Assembly (NCBI GenBank): GCA_013400155.1
Contig: VXBM01000192.1
Coordinates: 355,212-419,211, forward strand
Source of the DNA: Helopsaltes ochotensis
Lineage: Eukaryota > Chordata > Aves > Passeriformes > Locustellidae
Direction of reading: 5' to 3'
Length of the DNA: 64,000 nucleotides
The notes beneath the pieces are model-generated. The model saw nothing but the letters and a program-made list of their open reading frames with translations. It had not been told where the DNA came from and made no database searches. A program made the position numbers and the translations under genes. Shown here one piece after another: positions 36,277-51,200 of this stretch (the first letter of the stretch is position 1; the number at the start of each line of letters is the position of its first letter).

Positions 36277-39200
36277 CTAGGGAAACAGACAAACCATTAG
36301 TTTATTTCAAATGAATACTCCCAAAAAATGTAATCTCAAAGCAACTATCAGTCAGAAACTACTATAATTCTCTCCTTTCAGACCATCAAGGAGCTGCTGC
36401 TGCTCAATGAATGAAGCTGAATGAGTTGTTATGAAAAAATCCAGCAGCCTCCTTTCTCAAAAAAAGCACAATACAAGAAGCACAATTCAGATTCAAAATA
36501 CTGTTTTGAGAAGTACTTGCCAATTCCCTTCCCAATTCTCCAAGGGGCTTTTTCTCTTGTTTAAGTTACACACAGCTTGGTTTGCATTAATGCATATCAC
36601 ATGGCTGCATGGTTCTTCCAGATGTGTTAAATGACTACATATGGAGCAAGACAATATTGAGAAGAAACATCTGTTTCAATTATGTGACAAATCTGCAGGA
36701 AAAGCACTAGAGCACACAGATGGCTTTTACTTTTAAGGCTTCAGCCTTCTTAACATGTTTGACGGGACATCAACTGTGTTCACTACAGGTAAATCACTAA
36801 GTTTAATGAAGCAGAAATCTATAAAAAATACAGAAGATTTTTTTCAGAGAAAAAACTTTCATAGAAAATTTAAGCATATGGCAATTCAATGTATTTCTGT
36901 TATGAAGCACTTTCTTTTACCATATAAAAAGTTGTATTTTTGGAGTCAGAAGAATCTATCCTGTCTCCACAGAAACAAGTTTTGACAAGGTGAAAACACC
37001 TTGCTCAACAACATTACCATTAGTGCTCTGATTGCCTAACTCACTACGTCTGTTTAATTTTCCCTCATTCCCTGTGTGATCTAAGATGCCACAAATCAGT
37101 ATTTTCTATAAAAGAAACCACTGACACCTTTAATGACAAAGTGTTTCTTTTCTTTATGCTGGTGAGTTTACCTTCATGATGCTCACAAAAACCAGTGGTC
37201 ATCTGCAATTTCTGCTAAGTTCTGACTCACTAAGCCATTAAAAAACCAACCAAAAAAACTCCCCAAAAAACCCTCTACTTTGTGTGTTAATTAGGTGGTG
37301 GTCACTCCTTGACATAAGAATAACAATCCTCTCAAAGGCCTCAATGACTTTAAGAAACATGTAAGTTAGAGACTTACCAATATAGGCTTCAGAATCACCA
37401 ATGTACATTTCTATGCAGTGTCCAAGCATTGTGACTGAAAATGTGTCATCCCGCCTGAGACCAAGGGCCTATTAAAAAAAAAAAACAAACAGTAAAAAGT
37501 ATTTAGCAGCAAATAAAAAACATTTACATCTTAAGTCTGCAATGGTTCAGTTGGTTGGTTTGTTGTTCCATGATGCTATCTGAGCATAGCCTTCACTGTA
37601 AAAGCAAAAACACTGCACAGCCAAAATAACACCATCATATGAACTGGCTGATGTAGTAAGCAAGTAAAGCACAAAAACAAAACCAGAAAAGAACATATAT
37701 GCAGGCAGGAAATTATTCACATATCATGAGATATAATATATGCTACTGTTTACTTACTTTAAAATCTCTAGTTTGGAATTATCTAAAATTATTTCAGGCG
37801 CATGAGAAGCTTACATACATAAAATGTAAATTGCAATTCAAAGTTTGCCAAAGAGGCTGGTTTTTACCTAATCAATAAAATTTAGATTTAAGAAAAAAAC
37901 AAATTAGGATTATAAAATAAACACTCATTGGGAGGCTGGACAAAAATGCCGGTTCTCTGCTCCAAACCCAAACCAGAGTGAAACAGTAAATACCAGAATC
38001 TGTGACCAGCCTTCCAGGTGAAGCCAGTTACGTACCGTGTGGAAATAGTCGATGGCACTTTCAAAATTGCCCATGAGGCTGTGTATGTAGCCAATGGCAG
38101 AGTAAGTGGAAGCATTCTGAGGGATTAATACCAGAGCCTGGCGATGGTATTCCAGTGCTTCTTCATACTTCCTGTCAGGGTTAAGTACAAGACATCTATT
38201 AGTAAGCTTCATGGTGAAAGGTGTTCTTACAGTACCCTATCGGTGTTTTCCTTAGCAAAGCAGAACACAATTGTGCCAGAACTTAAAAATTATTGCTTCA
38301 CATTCTGAGCATAATAAGAGAATGTACAAAAGAGTCAAGGATATCGACAATTTTCTTCCTCAGTGTAATTGAGAAATCACTGTTCTCCTTATGTAGCAAA
38401 ACAGCTGCCTACAGCTAGGTCCCATTTGGAGATCTTAGCTGTTTGATATGGTAAATTGCTTTAGATGTTTAATGCTGCTCATTGTAGCACTGGCTTTCTT
38501 TCTGCAGCTTTCAGTTGCCTTCCTGAGGGAGAGAAGGAGCAGTATGAGACTAAATCACACATTTTCAAACTGAGAAAAGCTCTCTGGGCTGAAATCTCAC
38601 AACCCTTAAGCGCTGCACACACTGGTACCTTCGTCATTTTGTGACATGCTCTATCAGAAAAGGAGGTTAACACATGTCCAGGATATCTATCAAATATCAA
38701 CCTTTGAAAATTATCTATTAATTACACTAATTATTGCATTTGTCATTTTATAAAATAAGGACTAAATGTCTACTACAACATTACTCTGAGAAATTAAATT
38801 GTCACATTTGACATCCTAGTTCCACATTGTTAAAAATAAAGATAGATATCATCTGTTCATGAGAAATTTTAATGTCTAAAGTGATAATGAAATTATGCAA
38901 TGAGAAACACATGAAGTTGTTGGAGGCCCTCAAGTAACAATTGAGGCAGAAAAATTATGCAACTGTTTGCTTGTTGCACTAACCTTTGACATGATTTCAA
39001 TTTCATTTTCACTCATAGTATTTACACATCCAATTGACTACCACCGTATTCGAATATGCTGCTTTCAAATTTCAACCACATAATACTAGTGAGTAGACAT
39101 ATAACCAGTAAGTTTTTCATAACAGCCATATTATGTATTACAGACAATACTAAATTAGTTATTACAGAGTTTTTTAAGATGTCAAAGCATACGTACAGTT

Positions 39201-42200
39201 ACCTAAATTCTCAACTTGATTTTCTTGGAAGATGGTTTACAAGGATGCAAAAATATTTTAGCTTTGATTTCTGAATCTGAGCAAATATTACAAGTTGTAC
39301 AAAGCATTATGTAAGCAGTTAAAACTTACTGTAGAAATTAAAAAAAGACAAAAGTAATTATAAACAAAACAAGTATTTGAAAAAACCCTACAATTATACT
39401 CATGAACAGATTTCAGAAGCCTTTGTTTGATCTTGGCACAAGGAGTAACTGTTATATGTTCTTATTTCATAATGAAAATGAGGACTAATTGGCAATTTAA
39501 GCAAAAAGCAATTACTACCAAAGCCAAAGCAGAAGTACAGCTTTCATCTACCATAATCACATTCTCCTTAGCAGCTTTGAAACCAAAATTACTGTGTACA
39601 CCAATTGAGCAATTAAAACCACTAAAAATATTTTTTAAAAATTGCATTGACTGAACAAAAGAAAGCACTGGTTGAAGTCAGATTGAGGTAATTAATGAGA
39701 GCATGTCTCTATGTTAAAATACTTAAAGCTTGTATATGTACTTTGCACTTTTTCTATTCATAGAATGAAATATGAAATATTTAACAGTTTTGTTTTGAAA
39801 ACATGAAGTAAGACTCCCTTGCTATGTTATAATGCCACTGAATATTTCACTTCAGTAAAAAAAAGTAAATGCTAATCCAAGCAATTAATTGGCACAAACC
39901 CAGCTTTATGTTAATTAAAGCAGTGGACATATTTCAGTATGTGAGGACTGGGACAGTGGAGAGTTAAAATTCACACCCACACAAGCATCTACAAGTGTAC
40001 AACTAATTCCCTAATAAGAATCAATAGTTAAAGAAAGGCTTTTACATTAAGTACTTTAACTTTTGTGTAAGAAACGGGATATAAGGGGCGATTAATGTAG
40101 TTAGGTTCACAAGCTGATTTAGAGAATCTTGTTCTTACAGGGTAATTCTACACTGCTCTCATGTGATACACAATCTTGATATAAAGGAGAGAAAACATAT
40201 CCGTGCAGCATTATAGAGAAATGGAGCTCCACTACTCTCTGCTTACTTGAGTTTTCTGCAGACATGTCCTAAGTTGTTCAATAAAGGCTCCCACTTATCA
40301 ACTGTTACCTGCAAAATAATGCAACAATTCAAATAACTGCAGCTTCCTAGACTGTAACTAAATTTTGTCGTCAATAAAGCAAACATACAAAGAATAGGGA
40401 ATTTTCTTTATGAACAAGAAAAGTACCACGAGCATTTTTAGCTCCTAACAACACACACAAGCTCAAAACATTTATTCAATAACTCATTTTCTATTTTTTA
40501 CATTCCCCAAAGTCAATAATATTTTTTAAAGGGTCAGTGATATTAAAACTTGATGCAAACCAAACAAAACTTGTTTTCTACTTAAACTAGAAAAAGTTGT
40601 TAAGTCTCAGCCTAGGAGCACTGAAGACAGTTTTAAAATAAAATTTATACTGTATTACTTTTATCTTAAAATAAGCACAACATGTTTGTCACAAGCTATT
40701 ACAGAATGAGCTGGAATTTTACAAATTTATGACCTTGCATGTTATTAGAAAAAATACCTCATTTCCAATAGCTTTGATTTTTTCCAGTGCATCAAGGAAC
40801 CACTTTTCTGCAGTTTTCCAGCTAAGGATTGAAGGGGTGGGGGAAAAAAAAAGTAAATTAATGAAGAGCTTTCATTAGCAGTATGAGAAAACTGTATTCA
40901 AGCAATATTTCTATGACATTATTTCATCATATGAGTGAAATTAGATATAAAACCCAGTAATTTACATTTGGCTATATTTTCCATTGTGGTCCTAAGAGCT
41001 AACAAGACAAAACTAAAATAATCAGAATAAAAATAAAAGTATTGACTAAACACTTCTTATATAGGTTAGGGTTTTTCCCCAGAATATATCTGGAACCTCC
41101 TGAACTGATAAAATGTTTTGCTGTACAAAATTTTATAGTAAGTGTGCAGATAGATACCTTTTCAGGCATTAAACTACACAATGTCAGGCACATGGAAGAT
41201 AGCATCAATCTCTGAATGTTCCTCAAGCATTAAATTCTGTTCTTGTTCAATCTTAAACAAAGAAGAACAATGTAGAAAGCAAGGATTTAAGGTGAACACC
41301 ATCTAAACTCTAACCAAAAGGCACTACAATTCAATATAAGTACTTTAGTAGATATACTGGCACATTGCAATTCAGAATAATCCATGTTTAAGATAGTATT
41401 TGATCATATTTTGCAAACTTACTCTCCATTTTGAAATGCTACCACTCCAACTTCATGCATAACAAAAGGATCTTCAGGTGCAATGCTTAAAGCTTGGCTG
41501 AAAAACCGTTCAGCCAACTTGGAGTTGTTGGTCAAACCATATTCCAATCCAATATAGAGCATTGGCAAATGACACCTAAAAAATGTAAAACAAAGTGTAT
41601 GTTTGTTTCTGTGTGGTTGTCAAGAATGGAGTCACAAACTATAAAGACATACCAACTTTTTGCATATGTTTAAGTACATCCAAGTAAAAGCTGATTTAAA
41701 TGAACTACTAACCTAAGGGAAAGTTTAAAAGACTTTACATGTCTGATTAGCAAGAGACTGAACTCCAATAGGTAATTGTAACCTGCTCTGCAATCACATG
41801 TATTATCTCAGCACTTCAGTTTAGTTCTGATGTTTCTACCCCCTAATTTCATTCATACATTTAATTTACAAATAGAATATGGAAGAAGTAATCAATAAAA
41901 GAATTACATTTACCAGTAATCACAATCAAATACGATAGTTTCATATGCAATATGATATGATTAGTTAACGACTCATTTTACAACCCCCTCACACAGCATG
42001 AAAGAGCTATTCCAGCTATTACTATACAGCAGTTGATGAGCTGGTATAACAACCATGATTCACAAATTCCAGAAGATGTTCAGGTAGAACTTAGATTACT
42101 TATATATAAAACTTGACTTTCGAACTCATAAAATCAGAACAATAATCGCAAATAATGCAGTAAAATGCAGATGGTGAAACTATTGTGTTTTTTTTTTCTC

Positions 42201-45200
42201 CCTTATTCTCTACCAGGTAATTGTTGCAAATGCATTACTGCTGTTTAAAAGGATATAAGTCAATATCCTACACTACTTATGGATTCATTTGAATCTTCCC
42301 AAATACGATGTTTGTACAGACCCTTTCATGAGTTGTGCAGCCGTGAAGTACGCAGCCATTGCTTGGTCATGCTCACTCTCCACTGCGAATGAATGTCCAT
42401 ATGCTATCCAGGCAGGGCCATAGGTTCGCTCCAGTGTAGTAGCTTTGCTAAAAACAAGAGCAAGTCATGAGAAAACACAGCTGAAATTAAATTTCATCTG
42501 CTTCAGATGACTACTTAGATAGCGATGCTGTGCCACATGGTTAGGTATCTATTAAGATAATTGTCTGTAACGACCAGTAGCAAACAAAGTTCATTTTAAA
42601 AATTCAAACTATTTAGCACTTAAAAGTATCACACATTCTTGTGAATTGATTTTATTATTTTTGCTACTGTTCACAGACAGGAGGAATTATTTGATATTAT
42701 TGAACATAATTATATAGTAGGTGAATTGAATAAAATACAAAAAACATTAGTCGTGACTCAAAACTCATTGCAAAATCCTAGCTATACATTTTGAAATAAA
42801 TATATTCTATCAAATCCAAATTAAAGAAGTAGGATATGAAAATACCAAATGAATACTTAGGTTGAAATTTTGCCATCTAATTGCACTAGCCTTGAAGAAG
42901 ATGAGCATTTGTCACATCACAGGCTATACATCAGAGAGGTATACAAAATGTCACTCAAGTCTTGAGCTGAAAATTGCAACCTGAGCATCAAGACATCAAC
43001 CTGGAGACTTTACAGAAAGGCAAACTTGACAGGACCACTAGAAAGCTGTGCAGATTATTTTCTGAATCTGAAGGCAAGGGCATTCACAACTAAATAGCTC
43101 ATAACAAGTGTGCTCAGTCTTTTCTTAAAAGCTTCTGACATGGAGATAATACGTGTTCCATAAGTATTCTATCATATCGCTTAACTATTCTTAAAGACTT
43201 ATCTTTTTTCTAACATATAATCTAAATTTTGTCTGTCACAGTAAACTCATTATTTCTCATCATAGATCCTACAGAACGGTTTGTTCTCTGTCTTCTGAGA
43301 CAAAACTTTATATAGTCAAACATTTGTATCTTGCCACCCATGACAGCAATGAAAGATATGTGGGTATTTGACTGTGTCTTCAAGTTTCTTCTCTGGAAAC
43401 CATTGTGTAGCCCACAAGCCCTAGCCTTGTTAACTTTACGCTACCATTTTTCTCCAAGAAATTTAAGCATCTTGTTACTATTTCACTTTTAGCAGACCTC
43501 TTTTCCCTTTTGTCAGAACTACTCTGAATTTTGATGTTTGTTGCTTTTTGGTTTGTTTTTCTCTTCAACACATCTACAGATCCTTTCTTGCTGTCTAGGG
43601 ATGCTTGTACATTTAAAGATCTTTTTTATTTCAGCACCAAAACCAAATATATCACTCAGGACAGCTACTTGAAGAATTTCACAGTACTACTTGTAAGCAA
43701 TTTAAATATTTTACTCATAATAACCAGGCATTTAAAAGTCTAAATGACTAACCCATCTTTACATATATTGTCTGTAAAGGTCTCAGGAAAAATTAGTCTT
43801 GCAGGTTGATTTATGCCTTCTCAGTTTAAGCTTACAGTACCTGAACAAATGCCCTACTTCACAGCAAGCTTCTACTCCCCAGTGCTGATATTCACTACAT
43901 ATACAGAAGACTTACAGGACCAAACTTAAAAAGCCGATTGTTACTTGTGCACAGAAAGAACTGGACAGCCAAATGTCAAAATTTCCATATAACTCTTCCC
44001 TTTCAAATATGAAACCTGAACCTGGGAGAATGCCTGAGTGTCCCTCAACTGAGAACTGAGGCCTGATCACCTGCAGTTAGCTCAGCAGCATGAGTGACTG
44101 CAGGGACTACACCTGCCCAGAATAGGAAGGTGACTGCCTGGAGAGATAACACAAGTCTTCCTCATTTTTAAAGTATCTCTATGGATGAGGCTCAATTGCT
44201 ATACAAAAAAAAAAAGGTGGCAACGGAAGTATTTAAGTCGTAACCAGTTTATTGGGGCTTCTCTTTATGAGCTTAGAAGCAAACATGAACATTAAACGTT
44301 TACTTAGCAAGTGAGCAACAGATTCACTAAGGAAAACAGAAAAAAAATTACCTGAGATATCTTCTAGCATGTTCATTTTTGTGGCCAACCATGAGATAAT
44401 AGCATCCTACTGCAAACCATGACACCTACACATTAAAATCAAAATAGAATATTATTAGATGCATCACACTCATTTTAGTGAAGCATCAAAAGAGAGGAAG
44501 ACATAATAATTAGATAAGTTAGGAACATTTTCATTGAAATCACAGTCAGCTCTTCAAATTATTTGGTTTTACAGACAAGATAGAACTGCTGGAATGTACC
44601 TTTCTAACTGGGGCTTACTCATCCTCATGAAGAGAGCTAAGTGGAAAGCTTACAGCTCTCCTCAATTATTTAATGGTAGGGAATACAAGGCAGAGCCAGA
44701 TTCTATTCACGGGTGTAGTGATAGCACAGGAAGCAATGGGTACAAGTTGCAACATAGAAAATAAGGATCAAGTCAAAGAAAAATCATTGTTAGTGTGAAG
44801 GTGATCAAACACTGACAAAGGCTGCTCAGAGACATGTAGACATTTATTACTGTAGCATTTGTTTTAAATTATTAATCAAAGTAAATAACTCACACTGAAT
44901 ACCTTTTACATGTACCTAAATTTATAATTTCCTTATGCCAAGGTTCTTTTTAAAGTGCAGAGAAAAATGAAAGGAGTGAACCATTTCTACAAGCTTCATC
45001 CAGAAGCAGATTTTGAATTCTGTAGCTCAAACTAATACATTACAACTTTTATGTGCTTTCACCTAATAAAGAAACTACCTAACAACAAAAACTTAGAACA
45101 ACTTACAGGATTATTTGGGTACAAGTCCACCAGTTTGTGAGAAAGATAGAAAAGCTCTACACAGTGGGAAGAAACAAGAAAAGAAAATTAAATCAGGCAA

Positions 45201-48200
45201 AAAAATTTAGATGTTTCAAGTTAGCCTTCCATACAAAATATACAGAACATCTAACATTATTAATCCACAAGTGAACAAAATGTTTTCTTTTAGTGGTAAT
45301 GCTTCAAACTGCCTCAAAATATTTTCAGTTTTGCAATTAAGCTAAAGAAAACCCAACCAAAACAAACCATAAGTCTTCACAGCACACAAATAAGCAGCTC
45401 TACTTCCCACCCTTTAAGAATTCTGCAACAACTTAGCTCATTAACATACATTAAAATAAATGCCAGTAGTATTACACTTGAATGTACCTTGTCAAGGTAA
45501 AACACTATTCAACTTCCTACATCTAAAAGGTATAACATACTGGCTAGATCCATTTCAAAGTAGAGTCCTGTTCATTAATATGCTGAAAATAGGACAAAAG
45601 CAAATAAATTATTATATTATTTGGAATAAATCCAAGTGATTACTTTTTTAGTAAAAGTAATAATTCTAGTTACTGGAATAATTTACTATAGATTTTCTAA
45701 TAATAGCACCAGCAATCAGCTACAGGATAATAATTCTATTGCCTAGGCAATTTCAAAGAAAATAGCATTACGGCACATAAAGATTTTATTTCTTCAGAGC
45801 ACAGTGCTCTTAAACCAATGAGATTGTCCTGGAGCACTTTGTATCAACTCTCAGCTCCAGAAAAAAAATATTACAACTGGCTTACAAAATATTAACTTAT
45901 GTACATAATGCTCCTCAAGGCAGATTTCAAAGAAAAATCAGAGTACTGGCCCCATTTTCAGATGTCCTTAACTGCAAAATAACTGGGAGGTACATTCACT
46001 AATCACCAAGAGGTACCAGTACACCTAATGACCTATTTGAGTACATATAATGCACCATCCTGAGAGATTGCACAGCATATGAGCTCCTTATTCTATTTCC
46101 CAATTGATTTTAAAGACATTCAAGCTGTTCCCTTGATTTATATGCAGTCTGGAATGAGAAAAAGCCACCCCAGCTGCAAGTAAGCTATTACTGTTTTTCC
46201 AATGAAGGTGTTGCATGATTATTAATTTGCTTGAACTAAAGAGAAGCCTTCACAACAGCAAAGGCAAGGAGAGTCTAGAATGCTTTCTATTACAGAATAA
46301 TCATGTCCACTTAAGCATACACAACTGCTGAAGAGTTCTTTCTAGTTTTATTTATTATATTTTACTGTTGAGCAGAAAAAGTACAGCCAGATACTGTACA
46401 AAGATCATCTGGAAACAGAAATCACAATGACAGGGATGAGGCAGTGCAGCTCATGGGCTTCCTGGCTACACAGTCCAGTGGTTAAAAGACAGCAACACTC
46501 ATGACCATGAACTCTTTGCACATCTACTTCCCCCTAACCCTCAATCCTGCTGTCAGCTCTGAAATTCCCTTCTTTACCAGTTACCACTGTTTTCTTGAAA
46601 TGGCAGGTAGCAGGAAAAAGATATATAATTTTTCAAATGGTATATAAGGGGGTTCCTTGGCATCTTTAATTCTTTATTAAAATTGGGGCTTTACAACCTT
46701 CTGTTGAGTTGTATTAAATGCTGTGTTCCTTACCATTTGCTTTGTTAAGTTCCACAAGTGTCCCAATATGTACAGGTAAACAATTTGCATGGAAGGGATC
46801 TTTTTCCATCACTCTAAAAAAAATTTAAAAAACTGTAATGTACATTTCAAAAACTTTAATGTGTTAAAAGCAAAATGCTTGTATAGCATGTACGAAAATG
46901 CTTCAGGTAATTACCACTTTAGATATTAAAAAACTATTTGTGAGTTAAAGATAACTACTAACAGCATAATAAAGGCCAGAAATATAACAGTTAATTTAGC
47001 TTAACAAAAGAGGATAACAGAAAATTCTTTCAAGTTGAATATACAATTAGAAAATCAGAATAAAACACTCTTTTGTTTTGCAGGTCCCTTCAAATTTAAA
47101 CAACAGACAGCAAACATCAACATTTCTGTTCATCTTTTCCATACATTTGACAGCAACTTTCAAGCTATAGTCCTCAACTTCCTGAGGTTAACACCTGGCA
47201 GTATGCCTTCGGAGTCACATTTAACTCAGTTGTAAAATTTTGTTTCCTGTGGCATTCAGAAACACAACCATGAGTCCAGGCCTATAGCAGCTGAGAAGCA
47301 AACCATGGGAGTGTTCTGACCCCTCTGACCTGAGCAGCAGCACAAGCCCAGGCTGGGGAACAACCAATACACGATACCTGACCATCAAAACTAGAAATAA
47401 CGTGCTAGCTTTTAAATTAATAGCATCTTTTGATGATTATCAATAAGATTATAACTGTTACTTGGCCAGAGAAATCAACTTCCTTACTAACCAACTGATT
47501 CAAACCAGTCCCTTCTGAAGGCCAAACAAGAAGTAGGTAGAGAGCACCCAAAATAGAAGGTATCAGAATAAGGAAGAGGATGGATGGAGGGAAGTTCAGC
47601 ACAGTGCTGATTAAGCTGACTTTTACCTTGGATACTTCTGATATGTATTATAAAAATACCATGTCATGCCAGACACAAACTACACATTTTAAATACCTGA
47701 GACATATAAAACACATGACATGTATAATGCAATACATGTTTAATGCAATCAAATTGTTATGTATGTTTACCCATTGAACAACAGTATTTGCTGTAAGTCC
47801 AGGAATAATTATTACACTCCAACATATGGGAAAAAAACCCCTGAAAGTTGCTTTGTACACTTACACTGAAGTAAGCTTATAACACATTTTGAAGTCACAG
47901 TTGTAATAATGCCTTTCTGCTAAGGATACTACCACATCCAGGTTTTCCTGAAGACCATCTACTGATTCAGGAATCAGTGTTTCACTGGGTTTATTATACT
48001 GAAAGACAAAAGAAACAGCATTTGAAACAAAAACTAAACTAAAACAGATGGTATAAGTATTAATATTTTTAATCCTAAAAGAATATTTAAGAAGCTTTAA
48101 AGTTCTTAATATTTTTATTTTTTAACTGAAACTCCATAAAATCTGTATTTGATAAAATGCTTCTTTAAAATGTACTTAAAAGCTCATTTAGAACACAAAA

Positions 48201-51200
48201 GATAGTTGCCACAGTCAATATGTTTTTTGTAGGCTGTAGAAATTAAAACTGAATATTTTTAATGCTCCTTATCACCTTATCTTTGGGTAAGAATAGTTTG
48301 GAGTGATGTTGTTATAGCCTAGTATTTTCAGGTAATTGACGTTATGTCTACATTATTAACATTCTTTTTCCCCACCTAAAAGTTCCTCAATAAATTTCCA
48401 AAAACATAAATCAGAATTTCAGGTTGTCACCACAGCAGAAAACAATTAACAGAAAACTGTTACACTAATGCATAAAGTGAGATGTGCTGCATCAAAAAAT
48501 TTTAAAAATTACCAAGTCCATATTTATTTCAACATTCAGAATAAATGGGATCCAAAAATTTACACCCAAAGTCAGGACTTTCAATCAATTCTCCAGATTT
48601 TTGGCACTTACCTTTTTCAATTTATTCTCAAATAAAAAGTGAAGCAATTCCTGTTCTTCTTCCGTACATTGTCTATTAAGAGGTAGAGAATCCAGGAGTT
48701 CTTTTTCTATATGAATTAAAAAACATCGAAGTGGTCATATTACAGAAGAAACAGCAAGATCCAACAGTTCAAGAACTTAGAGATGCAAAGGATTTTATGA
48801 CAGTCATCCCAACTGCAAGGACTATAACAGCACAGATACACTGAAACAGATAATACTACTAATTTTGGAAATTAAGGATTGATTATTTATTTCTTCTAGA
48901 CTTCAAAATAAAATGTTAAAACGATGAAGTAACACACCATTATTTTTATTTACTCCACATGTCAAATATTATCACTTAGAATGCTCTATTAACTAATGCC
49001 TAAGTAAACCCCAGGAGGGTTTCATAGATTCAAAGCCTGTGAAATTGAGAACATAGCACAAAACTTTGTTTGGGCTAGGCAGAGCAGAAGAGCTCCACAA
49101 GCTAACAAGCAGAACAGCTGGGTTACTGCGTTTCTTTCAACTCCTAGCACTGCAGGACTGAAAAATAAAAGTTCAAATTTGTGCAAATCATAATTATCAC
49201 TCATTTCATACATTTTCTATTCTTAACGTTTTGAAATCTGTTACTTTTTGTATTGCCTTAATTTTTATCTAGGAAAACATATCCTGAGGAAGCAGGTAAA
49301 TTTTACTTGTATTTGAGAAATACTTCTCTCCAGACCTTCTTGTGCTGTCAGCATATGGTGTGATGTTAAAAGATCAAATGCTTCAAAGCAGTAAACATCA
49401 AGCTTCAAGGCCTCTTTATAGCTGTAGGTTGCCAGGGTTCTATTATCCAAAGCATCATAGATCTTCCCTCGTAAAAGGCATATAGAGCTCTTGATCTGTG
49501 GAAAAGCAGGACTGGAGGTCAAGGACTGAATCAATGTTTACAATTTAGTTTTGAGCACAAATCAAATTTGCTCCCTGGAAAGTAAAAAGTATTTAATGTA
49601 TGATAGAACCTGGTTTTCTAGTGCTGTCTTTATATAAAAAGTTGTCTCCAGTATCTCAAAGAAAAATCCAAAGACTGCTCTGTCAAGTTACCTACTCCAA
49701 ACAAACACATGGTCAAAATAAAGAACAGGAGGACAGTTTTTCTTTTCTAATTCTGGCATCTAGCTCTCTGATACTGAGTTGTAACCTGATTATATTAAAT
49801 TCCCTTCATATTCAATATAGAGAAATTGTCACTTCCAAAGGCAATACAATTCTTTGCTGACCATTAAACCACATGCAAGACAAGAATGATCACAGCATAG
49901 ATGAAAAAGGCCAAATCAATGGACTCAGTTGTTCTGAACAGAAAAATATATCCTTGATGCAATCCAAAACATAGCTGTTCCAGAAAAGAAAACGCTGAAA
50001 GCCCATAATTGCCAGTTGTGCTACAATGTTTATTAACTAAGCTGTTCGTTCCAAATTCTCTTGATGGGTATTCAGTTCAGTCAGAAGGCGACAAAAGTGT
50101 CACCAAAATAGAAAGTTAACACATTACCCAACTCTATCATCAGACTAAGCAGTCCTTTAATCCCAGTATACCAGCATTCAAAATCAGTCCACATCAGCAA
50201 TGTAACCCACTTTCCTACTTCAGTCTTACAGGGAGAATGCTGTCTGTCAATCACCTACACAGTAATTTCAGCTAATAAATTTTAATTTGTACCTCTGAAC
50301 AACTCTTCATAGACCTTTCAGCCTACACATTGTACCAATCTCTTTAAACTCTGTGTCTACACAGAATTTCTCACTGAGCTTCAAAAATTTCACCTTCATC
50401 TCACATAATTTTCACAAATGTGATCAAAGAATATCCCACGGAGAACAATGCTTGAGTGATTATCAAGTATTTCATTAAAAATTACTGGATGAGAAAAAAA
50501 ATTTGCTCTGTTATCTCAGAACCTGCAGCCCAATTGAAAGCAATGTTAGCATACATTATCAAGAAAGAGCTAAAAGACAGTAAAAACCAATGCTAGATCA
50601 TGAAGTTCCTGCAAAGTGTCTGCAAATTATTTATAAGTTGTTGAAAAGCACTGTTTATTTTTGCATACTGAGTTATTTTCATACAGGCGAGCTAACACAC
50701 AACATGTGACTGAAAGAATGATTCACCATTTCTGAAAATTCTGTTATCTGAAAAAGAAAGCTTTAATGCAAGTTTCAGATTCACAGAGCTGTGAAATCAC
50801 TTTCTGGCTTCACAGGGGTTTTTTTCTACAAAAATATTTTTTAAAATTATGTCACTTACTGAGGACTGTGACATCTCCCAGTCTGTGGCAGAATCCTTCA
50901 ACCCACTTTCATCCTTCAAGTACTTTTCAAAAAGCCGTTTGTTGATTGGCTCCTCCATATCAAGAATATCCAAGGCCTGTTGATGCTCTTTTGCAGCATA
51001 CTAACCAAACACGTGCATGTAAAAATCAAGGTTTTGAAAAATTTGTACATAAAGCACAAATAAACACAGCATCATGTTTCAAAGGCATAGGTTATAACAA
51101 CTGTTTATCAGCAGGTTTTTCATGCATGCATTTTCTTATTTGGCCATTTGTCATTTTATAATTGCAGTTAGCTCTTTTACTGGTCATCTATAATATGCAA

